Shown in pieces: positions 20,559 through 30,428 of a DNA stretch of 64,000 nt. Source of the stretch: Mesorhizobium atlanticum (GTDB taxonomy: Bacteria; Pseudomonadota; Alphaproteobacteria; Rhizobiales; Rhizobiaceae). The notes beneath the pieces are model-generated. The model saw only the letters and a list, made by a program, of their open reading frames with translations. It ran no database searches and was not told the origin of the DNA. Each line of letters opens with the position of its first letter. The first letter of the stretch is position 1. The position numbers and the translations under genes are program-made. The stretch is from NCBI RefSeq assembly GCF_003289965.1, contig NZ_QMBQ01000003.1, positions 186,001-250,000 on the forward strand, written 5' to 3'.

Positions 20559-21632
20559 CTATGGAAAGAGCGGCGGCAGCGTGTCGTCATGCGGCGCGCT
20601 TTTCCAAGGGGCGTCGTCGTCCTTGTAGTAATAGCTGTAGCCGTTGATGGCCGGCGCGCCGCCAAGATGCGCATAGAGGATTCTCGAGCCTTTGGGGAAG
20701 AAGCCTTTCCTGGTCAGGTCGATCAGCCCCTGCATCGACTTTCCCTCATAGACCGGATCGGTGATCATCGCCTCGGTGCGGGCCGCCAGCCGGATTGCAT
20801 CGTTCGTTTCGTTCGATGGAACGCCATAGGCCGGATAGGCATAGTCGGGATTGATGACGATTTCGTCCTCGCGCACGGCGCGGCCCAGCCCGACGAGAGC
20901 GGCGGTGTCGTCGACGATGCGGCGAACCTGCGCGCGGGTCCGGTCGAGCGTGCCGGAGGCATCGATGCCGATCACCCGCTCGGCGCGGTTTTGCGCGGCG
21001 AAGCCGACGATCATGCCGGCCTGGGTCGAGCCGGTCACGACGCAGACGATGACGTAGTCGAAGGCAAAGCCGAGCTCGCTCTCCTGCCTGGCGACCTCCT
21101 CGGCAAAGCCTACATAGCCGAGACCGCCGAACTTGTGCACCGAGGCGCCGGCGGGGATAGGGTAGGGCCTGCCGCCAGCGTCCTTCACCGACTGGATCGC
21201 ATCCTGCCAGCTCTTGCGGATGCCGATGTCGAAGCCGTCGTCGACGAGCCGGCTGTCGGCGCCCATCAGGCGCGTCAGCAGGATATTGCCGACCCGGTCG
21301 TAGACCGCATCATAGTGCGGCACCCATTTCTCCTGGATCACCACGCATTTCATGCCGATCTTGGCGGCCGTCGCGGCGACCATGCGCGTGTGGTTCGACT
21401 GGACTCCGCCGATCGACACCAGCGTGTCGGCGCCCGACGCGATGGCATCGGGCACGATGTATTCGAGCTTGCGCAGCTTGTTGCCGCCCATGGCCAGCCC
21501 GGAATTGCAGTCGTCACGCTTTGCATAGACCCGCACCTTGCCGCCGAGCGCCGCGCTGAGACGCGGCAGATGCTCGATCGGTGTCGGTCCGAAGGTCAGC
21601 GGATAGCGTTCAAATTTCTCGAGAAGCGACAT
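20559..21632 (-). CDS. acdS: 1-aminocyclopropane-1-carboxylate (ACC) deaminase
   Basis: The PLP enzyme degrades the ethylene precursor ACC to ammonia and 2-oxobutyrate, lowering plant ethylene during rhizobium-plant contact. It shows [19 protein letters not shown], the PLP lysine in [17 protein letters not shown], and [12 protein letters not shown]. The C-terminus is extended by about 15 residues. It is close to D-cysteine desulfhydrase, but overall similarity to Mesorhizobium AcdS favours ACC deaminase. A divergent Lrp gene lies upstream. Confidence 0.85.
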   Translation of the reverse strand: MSLLEKFERYPLTFGPTPIEHLPRLSAALGGKVRVYAKRDDCNSGLAMGGNKLRKLEYIVPDAIASGADTLVSIGGVQSNHTRMVAATAAKIGMKCVVIQEKWVPHYDAVYDRVGNILLTRLMGADSRLVDDGFDIGIRKSWQDAIQSVKDAGGRPYPIPAGASVHKFGGLGYVGFAEEVARQESELGFAFDYVIVCVVTGSTQAGMIVGFAAQNRAERVIGIDASGTLDRTRAQVRRIVDDTAALVGLGRAVREDEIVINPDYAYPAYGVPSNETNDAIRLAARTEAMITDPVYEGKSMQGLIDLTRKGFFPKGSRILYAHLGGAPAINGYSYYYKDDDAPWKSAPHDDTLPPLFP

Positions 21633-21780
21633 TGACCTGCCCTCCGCCATGGTCGTTTTTCAACACGCTCAGGATAGGCCGAAATGCGTGAAAAGTGTTC
21701 TCGAACTTGCCTTCAAGATTTTTGTATAACCGCGACAGATCGTGCTAGAGTTGGATAAAATAGCTATTCAGGTTACGAAA

Positions 21781-22257
21781 ATGGAAGAATCTTCCAGTTC
21801 GGCTTTCGACCGCATCGACGTCAAGATCCTGCGGGCCCTGCAGGCCGAGGGGCGGTTGACCAATGCCGAGTTGGCGGCTCGGGTGAATGTCAGTGCGGCC
21901 ACCTGCCACCGGCGCACGCAACGCTTGTTCGAAGAGGGCTACATCACCGGAGTGAGGGCGGAGATCGCGCCCGCCGCGGTGGGGCTCGGCGCGCTGGTCA
22001 TGGTCGGGGTCGTGCTCGACCGCTCGACGCCCGAAAGCTTCGGCGCTTTCGAGGAGGCGGTGCTGAAGCTCAAGGAGGTTCTGGACTGCAATCTCGTGGC
22101 CGGCGACTTCGACTATCTTCTGAAGATACGGGTGCGCGACATGGCGGATTTCAACAAGCTGCACGGCCAGAAGCTGATCGCGCTGCCCGGCGTTCGGCAG
22201 ACCCGGACGTTCTTCGTCATGAAGGAGGTCAAGGAGAACGCGCGGCTGCCGTTCTGA
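21781..22257 (+). CDS. acdR: Lrp/AsnC-family regulator, probable acdS activator
   Basis: The 158-residue protein has the N-terminal helix-turn-helix (DRIDVKILRALQAEGRLTNAELAARVNVSAATCHRR) and the C-terminal RAM/ligand domain (VLDCNLVAGDFDYLLKIRV). It is divergent from acdS with about 150 bp between them, the same layout as acdR-acdS where the Lrp protein activates in response to ACC. ATG 21781 is chosen. Confidence 0.82.
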   Translation: MEESSSSAFDRIDVKILRALQAEGRLTNAELAARVNVSAATCHRRTQRLFEEGYITGVRAEIAPAAVGLGALVMVGVVLDRSTPESFGAFEEAVLKLKEVLDCNLVAGDFDYLLKIRVRDMADFNKLHGQKLIALPGVRQTRTFFVMKEVKENARLPF

Positions 22258-22294
22258 CGGTCCCGCAATGGCGGAGGGCGCGCCAAAGGCCGCT

Positions 22295-23512
22295 CTATTC
22301 GTGCCGCAGCGCGTCGATCGGGTCGAGGCGGGCGCCGCGCAGCGCGGGGAAGAAGCCGAACACCATGCCGATCAGCGCCGAGAAGCCGACGGCGAGCAGG
22401 ATGACGGCGGGGCTTGGCGCGAAAGGTATCGTCAGCGCCATCGACGTGAGGCCAGCCAATGAAAGCCCGATCAGGATGCCGATGATGCCGCCAAGCAGCG
22501 ACAGCACCGTCGCCTCGACCAGGAACTGGATGAGGATGTGTTTTTCGTGCGCGCCGATCGCCAGCCTGATGCCGATCTCGCGCGTGCGTTCGGTGACCGA
22601 GACCAGCATGATGTTCATGATGCCGATGCCCCCGACCAGGAGGCTGACGCCGGCGACCGCGCCCAGCATGCCGGTCATGGTGGTCGTGGCGCTGGTCATC
22701 GCGTCGGCGATCTGGGTCATGTCACGGATGGCGAAATCGGGATCGCGATCCGGCGTGATGCGGCGCGTGTCGCGCAAAATGTCCTCGACGCGCGGCTGCA
22801 GCTCGCTGGTCGGCGTGCGGTCGTCGGCGGCGATGTAGATGTTGTCGATGTCGCGGTTGCCGGCGACGCGCCGCTGATAGGCGTGCAGCGGCATCAGCAC
22901 GACATTGTCCTGGTCCTGGCCAAAGCCGGTATAGCCCTTGGGCTCGAGCAGGCCGATGATCTTGCAGGAGGTGCGGTTGACGCGGATAATCTCGCCCTCC
23001 GGATCGCCGGCGCCGAAGAATTGCTGGCGCACCGTTTCGCCGATCAGGCAGACACCGGTGCCGGCGCGCGTTTCGGAATCGCTGAACGGCCGCCCCGACA
23101 CCAGCTTCCAGTCGCGTGCGTCGAGATAGGCGCTGTCCGTGCCGGTCACGCCCGAGGTCAGGCTTTCGGTGCCGAAGATGACGCGGACCTGTTTTTGCGA
23201 GGCAGGCGAAATCGCGCGCGCGCCGCTCAGATGCGCGACGAGCGCGGTGACATCCTTTTCGGCCAGCGGCCGCGCCGCCTGGTCGAGACCTCCCGGCCCT
23301 CCGGGTCCCGCCGGCCGGCCGGCGCGGACGACAAGCAAGTTGCTGCCGAGCTTCGAAATATCGGCCTTGACCTTCTCCGTCGTGCCGGAGCCGATGGTTA
23401 GCATGGCGATGACGGCGGCGACGCCGATGACAATGCCAAGCAGCGTCAGGAAAGAGCGCAGCACGTTGCGGCGGATCGAGCGCAGCGAAAGGCGGACGGT
23501 CTCCCAGATCAT
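22295..23512 (-). CDS. MacB/FtsX-type ABC transporter permease
   Basis: The 405-residue protein has one N-terminal transmembrane helix (FLTLLGIVIGVAAVIAMLTIG), a large periplasmic MacB-PCD domain and three C-terminal helices (LLVGGIGIMNIMLVSVTERTREIGIRLAIGA is the FtsX signature). It overlaps the ATPase gene by 4 nt. The trio would act as a MacAB-like tripartite exporter of peptides, macrolides or lipids. Confidence 0.9.
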   Translation of the reverse strand: MIWETVRLSLRSIRRNVLRSFLTLLGIVIGVAAVIAMLTIGSGTTEKVKADISKLGSNLLVVRAGRPAGPGGPGGLDQAARPLAEKDVTALVAHLSGARAISPASQKQVRVIFGTESLTSGVTGTDSAYLDARDWKLVSGRPFSDSETRAGTGVCLIGETVRQQFFGAGDPEGEIIRVNRTSCKIIGLLEPKGYTGFGQDQDNVVLMPLHAYQRRVAGNRDIDNIYIAADDRTPTSELQPRVEDILRDTRRITPDRDPDFAIRDMTQIADAMTSATTTMTGMLGAVAGVSLLVGGIGIMNIMLVSVTERTREIGIRLAIGAHEKHILIQFLVEATVLSLLGGIIGILIGLSLAGLTSMALTIPFAPSPAVILLAVGFSALIGMVFGFFPALRGARLDPIDALRHE

Positions 23513-24216
23513 GCCGCTTCCTCCGTTTTCAAGGTATCGGAGGCGACATGGCCGTCGAGGAAGCGGATGGTGCGGCCGGCATAGTCCGCGACATCGGCTT
23601 CATGCGTGACCATGACGATGGAGAGCCCGAGTTCGGCGTTGAGCCTTGTCAGCAGCTCCATGATCTCATGCGTGCGCGCGGTGTCGAGATTGCCGGTCGG
23701 CTCGTCGGCGACGAGCAGCGTCGGCCTGGTGACGATGGCGCGGGCGATCGCCACGCGCTGCTGCTGGCCGCCCGACAGCTCAGCCGGAGTGTGGTGTTCG
23801 CGCCCGACAAGCCCGACCGCCGCCAGCGCCTGCATGGCGAGATCCCGGCGCTCGCGCGCGGCGACGCCGCGATAGATCAGCGGCAGCTCGACATTTTCCG
23901 CCGCCGTGGTGCGCGGCAACAGATTGTAGCCCTGGAAGACGAAGCCGACATACAGGTTGCGCAAAAGCGCGCGGCGGTTGCGGTCGAGCCGGCCGGCATC
24001 GACGCCCATGAAGGAGTAGGTTCCAGCCGTCGGCGTGTCGAGGCAGCCGATGATGTTCATCGCCGTCGACTTGCCCGAGCCAGAGGGGCCCATGATGGCG
24101 ACGAACTCACCACGCCGGATGGCGAGATCGACGCCGGCCAGCGCATGCACGCGGGCCTCGCCCTCGCCATAGCTCTTCCAGACCTTGTCGAAGGTGATGA
24201 GGAGGGGAGCCGACAT
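23509..24216 (-). CDS. MacB/LolD-type ABC transporter ATP-binding protein
   Basis: The 235-residue ATPase has Walker [11 protein letters not shown]-loop VFQGYNLL, signature [15 protein letters not shown], and Walker [13 protein letters not shown]. It energises the adjacent FtsX-like permease by mechanotransmission. It starts 4 nt after the adaptor stop and is in the same operon. Confidence 0.93.
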   Translation of the reverse strand: MSAPLLITFDKVWKSYGEGEARVHALAGVDLAIRRGEFVAIMGPSGSGKSTAMNIIGCLDTPTAGTYSFMGVDAGRLDRNRRALLRNLYVGFVFQGYNLLPRTTAAENVELPLIYRGVAARERRDLAMQALAAVGLVGREHHTPAELSGGQQQRVAIARAIVTRPTLLVADEPTGNLDTARTHEIMELLTRLNAELGLSIVMVTHEADVADYAGRTIRFLDGHVASDTLKTEEAA

Positions 24217-24220
24217 GTTG

Positions 24221-25507
24221 TCAGCTCCGTTGCTGCGCGCCGGTGACGACCTGAGCGCCCTCGTCGAGGCCGGACGTGATCTCGGTCAGCTCGCCGTCGG
24301 TCGAGCCGATCTTGACGTTGACCGGATGCGGCCTTCCATTCTCCAGCACATAGAGCGTGCGTGAGCCGTCGGTCGGCGCCTTCGTCGCCTCGCGCTGCCG
24401 ATTGGGGCGGCCCATGCGGCCGGTGAAGAGGTCGCTCAGGCTCCAGCCGCGTGCCTGCTGCTGCGCCGGGCGATAGCGGAAGGCGGTCGAGGGAACGGTA
24501 AGCACGCCCTTGGCCTGACGGGTGACGACCGAGACCGTCGCCGTCATGCCGGGCCGCAAGAGAAGCTCGCCATTGTCGACCTCGAGCCGGGCCTTGTAGG
24601 TGACGACGCCGTCCGTGGTGACCGAGGCGTAGGAGATGTCGCGGATCTCGGCGTCGAAGGGACGGTCGGGGAAAGCGTCGACGGTGAAGCGGGCGTGCTG
24701 GCCGGGTTTCACCGCGCCGATATCGGCTTCGTCCACCGCAGCCTGCAATTCCATGTTGCGAAGGTCGGCGGCGATGACGAAGAGCACCGGCGCCTGCAGC
24801 GAGGAAGCGACCGTCTGTCCAGGATCGACCGAACGCGTCAGGACGATGCCGTCGATCGGCGCATAGATGGTGCTTTTCGCAAGGTCTGTCTGCTGTGCCT
24901 TGAGGTCGGCCCGGGCGATGGCGAGATTGGCCTCGGCGCTGTCGAGCGCCGCCTTGGAGCGGTCACGCGTCGCGGTCGCCGCTTCGAGCGACTGGTCGGT
25001 CGCCATGCCGCGCCTGGTCAACGCGCTCGCGCGCACAACCGCGTTCTCGTTTTCCTGCAAGGTCACCTTGGCGTCCTCGACGGCAGCTGCAGCCGCCTTG
25101 GCGGAGGCGGTGGCGCGCTCGATCTGGACCTGCAGCTTGGCGGTATCGAGGGTCGCCAGCACGTCGCCCTTCTTGACCTGCTGGTTCTCGTTGACCGCGA
25201 CCGAGCGGATGATGCCGGAAAGCTCGCTGGAGATGTCGACCTGGGTGAGGGGCTGCAGCGTGCCGGTGGCAGAGACCTCGACGGTGAGGTCGGCGTGCGC
25301 CGCCGGCACGGTGGTGTATTCAATCCTGGGCGGCGCCGCGGCGTACCACTGATAAAGGGCAATGCCGGCCGCGACGACCGCTATCGCCAGCAGGGCGTAA
25401 AGCCAGAAGCGGCGACGCTTGCGGCTCACGCCCTTGCGATCGAGCCCGAGCGCGGCCTCTATGGAAGTACCGGATTCCGCCTTTGGCGGATTGACAACCT
25501 GGTCCAC
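24221..25507 (-). CDS. MacA/HlyD-like periplasmic adaptor protein
   Basis: The 428-residue membrane-fusion protein has a cytoplasmic N-terminus of about 30 residues and one transmembrane anchor (FWLYALLAIAVVAAGIALYQWY). A split lipoyl domain (VEVSATGTLQPLTQVDISSE and KSTIYAPIDGIVLTR), a coiled-coil hairpin between its halves and a beta-barrel follow. GTG 25507 is the first codon. It is the first gene of the macA-macB-like operon. Confidence 0.9.
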   Translation of the reverse strand: MDQVVNPPKAESGTSIEAALGLDRKGVSRKRRRFWLYALLAIAVVAAGIALYQWYAAAPPRIEYTTVPAAHADLTVEVSATGTLQPLTQVDISSELSGIIRSVAVNENQQVKKGDVLATLDTAKLQVQIERATASAKAAAAAVEDAKVTLQENENAVVRASALTRRGMATDQSLEAATATRDRSKAALDSAEANLAIARADLKAQQTDLAKSTIYAPIDGIVLTRSVDPGQTVASSLQAPVLFVIAADLRNMELQAAVDEADIGAVKPGQHARFTVDAFPDRPFDAEIRDISYASVTTDGVVTYKARLEVDNGELLLRPGMTATVSVVTRQAKGVLTVPSTAFRYRPAQQQARGWSLSDLFTGRMGRPNRQREATKAPTDGSRTLYVLENGRPHPVNVKIGSTDGELTEITSGLDEGAQVVTGAQQRS

Positions 25508-25639
25508 CCCGGACCCCTATGCTGGAAAGTGATGTCCCTATCCGTGCACAGATCAGGCCTTAAGGATCGAATTTCAAATTAAATTTCCCTCATGTTGGGA
25601 TTGGGGCAGAAATTCGAGGCGGGGCGAAAGGTTTTCTCC

Positions 25640-26542
25640 ATGGCGCGCAATTACTTGCTTTACGATGTGTTTACCACCGATAGGCTGGCCGGAAATCCGC
25701 TTGCGGTGGTGCTCGACAGCGACGGGCTCGACACTGCCGGCATGCAGGCGATCGCGCGCGAGTTCAATCTTTCCGAGACGGTGTTCGTGCTGCCGCCGGA
25801 CAACCCAAAGCATCGCAACCGCATCCGCATCTTCACCCCCGACTATGAAATGCCCTTTGCCGGACATCCGACGGTCGGCTCGGCGATCGCGCTGTCCGAA
25901 CTTGCCGAGGAGGAGGCCGGCATTTTCGTCCTGGAGGAGAATATCGGGCCGGTGCGATGCGCGGTGAGCAAGCATGACGGCTCGACCTTCGCCGAGTTCG
26001 ACCTGGCGAAACTGCCAGAACCGCTGGAGCTCAAGGCCGAGCCGGAGGCGATCGGCGCGGCGCTCGGCCTTGCCCCGCATGAGATCGGCTTCGAGAATCA
26101 CCGCGTCGCGTTCTGGTCGGCCGGCGTGCCCTATGTGACGATTCCCGTTGCCGGTTTGGAGGAAGCGGCCAAGATCAGGCTCGATAATCAGGCATGGTCG
26201 GAATTGGCGCCGCGCAAGAGCGAATGGGCCTTCGCCAGCCCGTATGTCTATTGCCGCGAGACGGTGCATCATGACAGCGGCTTCCACGTACGCATGATCG
26301 TGCCCGGCACCCCGTCCTATGAAGACCCGGCGACCGGTTCGGCTGCCGCGGCCTTTGCTGGCGCCATCATGCATTTCGACGCCCCGACCGACGGCATATC
26401 GCAGCTCTGGATCGAGCAGGGGCTTGAAATGGGCCGGCCCTCGCGTATCCGCCTCGAGCTCAATGTCGATGGCGGAAAACTGGCCACCGCGCGCATCGGC
26501 GGCCATGCCGTCAAGGTGGCGGAAGGCAAGCTCTTTGTGTGA
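25640..26542 (+). CDS. PhzF-family isomerase
   Basis: The 300-residue two-domain protein has the PhzF hallmarks YDVFTTDRLAGNPLAVVLD, the catalytic Glu in NLSETVFV, MPFAGHPTVGSA and EDPATGSAAAA. Most family members outside phenazine clusters have unknown substrates, and no phenazine genes are nearby. ATG 25640 (MARNYLLYDVF) fits the family N-terminus. Confidence 0.88.
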   Translation: MARNYLLYDVFTTDRLAGNPLAVVLDSDGLDTAGMQAIAREFNLSETVFVLPPDNPKHRNRIRIFTPDYEMPFAGHPTVGSAIALSELAEEEAGIFVLEENIGPVRCAVSKHDGSTFAEFDLAKLPEPLELKAEPEAIGAALGLAPHEIGFENHRVAFWSAGVPYVTIPVAGLEEAAKIRLDNQAWSELAPRKSEWAFASPYVYCRETVHHDSGFHVRMIVPGTPSYEDPATGSAAAAFAGAIMHFDAPTDGISQLWIEQGLEMGRPSRIRLELNVDGGKLATARIGGHAVKVAEGKLFV

Positions 26543-26647
26543 CGGGTGCGGCAATTCGGCGATTTGTCGGGAAATGATCCGGCAGGGCTAGACATCCCCG
26601 AAACCGGCGGCTATATGCGCCGCCGACGCTGGTTTTCCCGGCGGTGT

Positions 26648-26723
<76 letters not shown>

Positions 26724-27430
26724 TCTAGTCCCTTGTTTTTGCTAGTTTTTTATCCCTACCGAAAAGACTCCGTCTTTTCGGGGACTTAGCAGGCCGTTGC
26801 TCGGAAGTGCGGGCGCTGAGACGGCCAAAGCCGAGATAATTGCGGCGATATGTGCCTTCGGTCTCTGTCGACGCTCTGTCGGGTCCCGCGCATTTCCTGG
26901 TAGATGCACGACGATGGCGCGCTGATGGAAGTGGCGGGGCGAATTTCGACGGTGTGTCAGAAGCCAAGCAGCGTGCGCTGGTCGGCCCACGAATTCGGAA
27001 GCTCTGACAGCCGAAACAAACGCTTGTAAGAACCAGACCATATCGAAGCGACCGGCGCGTCGCTACTGTGCGGCATCAGTGATTTGGGGTCCGGCTGCCC
27101 ATTCAACCCAATCCCATTCACTCCGTGATTGTCAGGCTTTCCGCGTGGCGGATGACGAGGATCTTCGTTGTCGTCGTTGTCATGGGCCCTTCTCCTTGCC
27201 TCTCGGTCATCGCTGGCAATCCCAGCTCTTCGAAAGTTCGGGATGCATAGCCGAGCTAGATCGCCTCGATCGCTGGTCCGATCGCGGGCTCACGGCGGTC
27301 TCGATCGGCGGAGCGTCGCCGTGCGCTGCGAGACATCATCGAACCTTTGGTGCGCGGCGTGCAACAGGAGACCGGCGAGCTCGGCTTGCAAGAGGCAACC
27401 GGCATGGCGCTACCGGGCTGGGGGCGCCGA
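26724..27430. other. Long gene-poor stretch after tRNA-Lys
   Basis: About 700 bp hold no convincing gene. Short open frames exist on both strands but none has a recognisable domain together with a ribosome site. A CCGAAAAGAC/GTCTTTTCGG palindrome (26759-26781) is present. The stretch marks the change from chromosomal backbone to the sigma-54 block and may hold decayed sequence. Confidence 0.5.
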
Positions 27431-27534
27431 GGACAATTTGACCATAGCCATTTCGACAAGTTGTCCGTCGCATTCCAACAGGCTCCTGCCAACGGATTGA
27501 TTTGATTGCATCACCAGACTGGCATGTTTGTTGC
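27431..27534 (+). promoter_or_regulatory. Sigma-54/IHF promoter A (two activator palindromes)
   Basis: Activator sites GGACAATTTGACC at 27431-27443 and CGACAAGTTGTCC at 27454-27466 are 23 bp apart. An IHF-type site (CAACGGATTGATT) is at 27490-27502. The -24/-12 element TGGCATGTTTGTTGC is at 27520-27534 with GG-N10-GC spacing. The near palindrome to -24 is 66 bp. It precedes small unknown genes. Confidence 0.88.
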
Positions 27535-27620
27535 GCTTCCATCTACCGATGTTCGGCCATGTGATGCTCGGCATGCCGAGCATCACATCTCTGACGGACG
27601 AAAAAGTGAGGGAGGCGAAT

Positions 27621-27800
27621 ATGAACTGGGATCGTGGGCGAGGGAGGCCAATTGGAACTGAGTCTTCCTTGATCGTCCTTCGAATAGTGTTGGCCGAGGC
27701 GCCGTCCAACGCGATGGCCCGGATCGACATCGATGCCGCGCCAAGGTGCTTGGATCGGTTCGCCGGGCCAGTTCACGTGGCGACCAAAGTCCCTTGCTGA
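27621..27800 (+). CDS. Small hypothetical protein
   Basis: This 59-codon frame is the first one after promoter A and has a good ribosome site (GGAGG, 5 nt from the ATG). The product, MNWDRGRGRPIGTE..., has no recognised domain. The context makes translation plausible, but there is no homology support and it may be part of a leader. Confidence 0.4.
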   Translation: MNWDRGRGRPIGTESSLIVLRIVLAEAPSNAMARIDIDAAPRCLDRFAGPVHVATKVPC

Positions 27801-27897
27801 GCAGTTACTCATCTGCGTGTCGCCGTGTCAGCTATCCAAAGCAGGCGTGCGCAGTCTTTCGGGCGGGCCGGCGATGATGTTGTTGAAGGGAAATAAG

Positions 27898-28113
27898 ATG
27901 ACCAAGGATTACCAAGCCTCACGAGGATCACAGGACGCCAGGCGCCATAAGTTCGATCATGCGACGCGCGATCAATGGCTCGATAGAGACGCGGCCCTTG
28001 AAGCAAAGTGGCGCGCCTCCAGCATGACAAGAGAGGAGTTCATCAGGCACAATGAAGAATTGATCGACAGGGCAATCGCCGCCAAGCCTGATCGAGATCG
28101 GGAAGATCACTAG
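27898..28113 (+). CDS. Small conserved hypothetical protein, paralogue of the gene at 63824
   Basis: The 71-residue, highly charged protein has a core GSQDARRHKFDH...TR..WL.RDA that is shared with the gene at 63824. It ends with MTREEFIRHNEELIDRAIAAKPD. ATG 27898 is preceded by GAAGGGAAATAAG, and a longer in-frame start lacks homology. Both paralogues follow promoters of the same sigma-54 type, so the family belongs to the stress response. No function is recognised; the sequence looks helical and soluble. Confidence 0.75.
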   Translation: MTKDYQASRGSQDARRHKFDHATRDQWLDRDAALEAKWRASSMTREEFIRHNEELIDRAIAAKPDRDREDH

Positions 28114-28116
28114 CAC

Positions 28117-28410
28117 CGCACGGAGCGAGGCTTGTCAGCAGACTTGCTGGGCGACGGTAAATTTCCATTCGACGGAAGAGGTTGCGTCTCCGAAAAGATC
28201 GCTTGCCGCGATGGGTCCCTCGACCAGACGATCGATGTCAACTCGTGGAGAGACCAACTCGATCTGGTCGAACTCGAATGGCGACCGCCTGGACTGACGA
28301 AATCTGCAATCGCGGTCATGCTGTTTCGACGTGACCTGTCTAAGAGCAAGAGTTTAGCGACGGTATGCGTACCTCAGTGAAGTTTTCCGACAGGATCTAG
28401 CTCAAACTGA
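28117..28410. other. Interval without a confident gene
   Basis: A possible TTG-initiated 82-codon frame (28132-28380, after GGAGCGAGG) reads MSADLLGDGKFPFDGRG... but has no recognised family. No promoter of the sigma-54 type was found here, so the next gene probably depends on promoter A or an unseen one. Confidence 0.35.
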
Positions 28411-28884
28411 ATGCGATCGTACAAGATGGATATCCGGCAAATGAACAAGGACAATGTGCGCAGCAGGTTGATTGAGCTGGCAGCAGCCGAACTTGATGGC
28501 GCGAAGGCTGCCTATGCCGAGCACCTTCAGGCGAGCAAGCCGGTCGAGGATCAAGCGACCGTGGTCGACGATCAAGCTCAGGCCTGGTCGCAAGCGGAGC
28601 TCGCGGAAGACCTTGAGAAGATGCTGCGCGCCGCCGAAGCCAAGGTCGCGACGTTGGATGCGCTCGACTTCGGCCCGAAGAAATTCGTCGAGCCAGGAGC
28701 GATCGTAACTGCCAGCGGCCGCCACTTCGTCATCGGCGTCTCCATGGACCACTTCACCTGCGAGGGGATCGATCTCATAGGCCTCTCACCACTCGCACCG
28801 TTCTATCAGGCGATCGAGGGATTGGAGAAATCCGACACTTCCGAGTTTGGCGGCCACACCGTGAAAATTGAAGAAATCATCTGA
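28411..28884 (+). CDS. GreA/GreB C-terminal-domain-like protein
   Basis: The protein of about 157 residues has a Glu/Ala-rich helical N-terminal half that could form a coiled coil (residues 20-90). Its C-terminal beta domain (PGAIVTASGRHFVIG...IDLIGLSPLAPFYQAIEGLEKSD...VKIEEI) resembles the FKBP-like domain of Gre transcript-cleavage factors. It may bind the RNA polymerase secondary channel, as Gre, Rnk and DksA do. Starts at 28411, 28426 and 28441 are all possible, and no strong ribosome site decides. Confidence 0.55.
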   Translation: MRSYKMDIRQMNKDNVRSRLIELAAAELDGAKAAYAEHLQASKPVEDQATVVDDQAQAWSQAELAEDLEKMLRAAEAKVATLDALDFGPKKFVEPGAIVTASGRHFVIGVSMDHFTCEGIDLIGLSPLAPFYQAIEGLEKSDTSEFGGHTVKIEEII

Positions 28885-28940
28885 CCAAATTCATCTGTGC
28901 AATTCGTCATCCCGTTCAGCCGGCGATATGAGGGCAGTTC

Positions 28941-29513
28941 ATGACCAAGATAGCGATCGTCTATTTCAGCGGATATGGCCACACAGCCAAGCAGGCGGAA
29001 GCCGTGCAGCACGGCGCGGCCGCCGCAGGCGCGGAGGTGACGATGTTCCGGATCGACGCAAACGGAGACCTGCCGGAGATCACCTTCGAAACGTTGGCCG
29101 CGCAAGACGCGATAGTTTACGGCTCTCCGACCTATATGGGCGGACCGGCTTGGCAATTCATCAAGTTTGCCGATGCCAGTTCCAAGCCCTGGTTCACGCA
29201 GGCGCTCAAGGACAAGGTAGCGGCCGGCTTCACCAACTCCGCGTCGGTGAACGGCGACAAGTCCTCCACCATGCTGTTCTTCTTCACCTTTTCACAACAA
29301 CACGGCCAGATCTGGGTTGGCACCGGCCTGATGCCGGCCAACAGCAAGGAGGCGGGACCCGACGACGTGAACTGGACGGCAGGCTTTGCGGGTGCGCTGG
29401 CGATTTCGCCTTCCGATGCCTCGCCTGACGAAGCTCCACGGCAGGGCGACCTCGAAACGGCGCGTCTGCTCGGCAAGCGCGTTGCCGAGGTGGCGGCCAA
29501 GCTGCGAGGATAG
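28941..29513 (+). CDS. WrbA-like flavodoxin / NAD(P)H:quinone oxidoreductase
   Basis: The 190-residue protein has the flavodoxin-fold FMN loop IVYFSGYGHTAKQAE and the second loop YGSPTYMGGPAWQFIKFADAS. It would bind FMN and reduce quinones by two electrons, avoiding radicals. It is near the FMN reductase at 29810 and in the block of redox genes behind promoters A and B. Confidence 0.88.
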   Translation: MTKIAIVYFSGYGHTAKQAEAVQHGAAAAGAEVTMFRIDANGDLPEITFETLAAQDAIVYGSPTYMGGPAWQFIKFADASSKPWFTQALKDKVAAGFTNSASVNGDKSSTMLFFFTFSQQHGQIWVGTGLMPANSKEAGPDDVNWTAGFAGALAISPSDASPDEAPRQGDLETARLLGKRVAEVAAKLRG

Positions 29514-29591
29514 GGCATTGTCCGCGCGCCGCCGGAGAGCGCTTGCTGAAGAGCAGTCGCAGCGCGACCGATTTCGTGAGCTTGTTCCTAT

Positions 29592-29696
29592 GGACAATTT
29601 GTCTTCCGGTCGCCGATCAAACTGTCCAAGCGCGAGCATCGGTCAAAACCTAAATCATTGATATCGCGTGATAAAGAGAACTGGCACGATCGATGC
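29592..29696 (+). promoter_or_regulatory. Sigma-54/IHF promoter B
   Basis: Activator sites are at 29592-29604 (GGACAATTTGTCT) and 29615-29627 (GATCAAACTGTCC, weaker). An exact IHF consensus TAAATCATTGATA is at 29651-29663. The -24/-12 element TGGCACGATCGATGC is at 29682-29696. Spacings 23, 67 and 31 bp match the other promoters. It drives the FMN reductase-DoxX pair. Confidence 0.86.
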
Positions 29697-29809
29697 TCAG
29701 TGCCTGCCGATGAAATCAAGCGACGGCGCCCGAACTTCGCGCCGGTGTTGGACTGGCATGAATTGCAGTGATCATCGGCACATTCCCGGTCAAAGGCAGG
29801 GAGGTACAA

Positions 29810-30385
29810 ATGACCAAGCATAAAGTCGGTTATCTTATCGGCAGCCTCGCGCGCGAATCCATCAACCGCAAGCTCGCGAAGGCGCTGGCGCGGCTTGCGC
29901 CGCCGCAACTCGAGATGTCGGAAATCTCCTTCAAGGACTTGCCGCTTTACAGTTACGATTACGACGCGAACTTTCCGCCCGTCGCGCGCGCTTTCAAGGA
30001 TGCGATCGCCGCAGTCGACGCCATTCTCTTCGTTACGCCGGAATACAACCGTTCCATCCCGGGCGGTCTGAAAAACGCCATCGATTGGGCAAGCCGTCCC
30101 TATGGCAAGAATTCCTTCGCGCGCAAGCCGTCCGCGGTTATCGGCACGTCACCGGGCGCGATCGGGACCGCGATCGCCCAACAGGGCCTGCGCAGTGTGC
30201 TCAGCTTCTGCAACTCACCGCAGATGAACGCTCCTGAGGCATACATCCAATTCACGCCCGGCTTGATCACCGATGCCGGCGAGGTCACGGTTGAATCCAC
30301 CCAGGAATTCCTGCGCAACTACATGACGGAATTCGGCATGTTCATCGCCAGGGTGCTCCAGGTGCTGCCGAGAAAGGTCTCGTAA
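29810..30385 (+). CDS. NADPH-dependent FMN reductase (ChrR-like)
   Basis: The 191-residue flavodoxin-like reductase has LIGSLARESINRKLAKAL at the FMN phosphate site and the family signature TPEYNRSIPGGLKNAIDWASRPYG. It reduces quinones, chromate or FMN with NADPH. ATG 29810 follows GGGAGGTACAA; a longer frame from 29768 has no such site. It is the first gene after promoter B. Confidence 0.9.
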   Translation: MTKHKVGYLIGSLARESINRKLAKALARLAPPQLEMSEISFKDLPLYSYDYDANFPPVARAFKDAIAAVDAILFVTPEYNRSIPGGLKNAIDWASRPYGKNSFARKPSAVIGTSPGAIGTAIAQQGLRSVLSFCNSPQMNAPEAYIQFTPGLITDAGEVTVESTQEFLRNYMTEFGMFIARVLQVLPRKVS

Positions 30386-30428
30386 TAAATGCAAACGGAC
30401 GGACGGCAAACAGGCGAGGGGAGCCGAA

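Noticed and set aside
27079..27441. 120-codon frame after tRNA-Lys
   Set aside because: Composition is Arg/Ala-rich as in shadow frames of high-GC DNA, with no domain and no ribosome site.
29735..29750. A second TGGCATG...TTGC-like sequence just upstream of the FMN reductase
   Set aside because: The distance between GG and GC is 8 and not 10, so it is unlikely to bind sigma-54; the element at 29682 fits.
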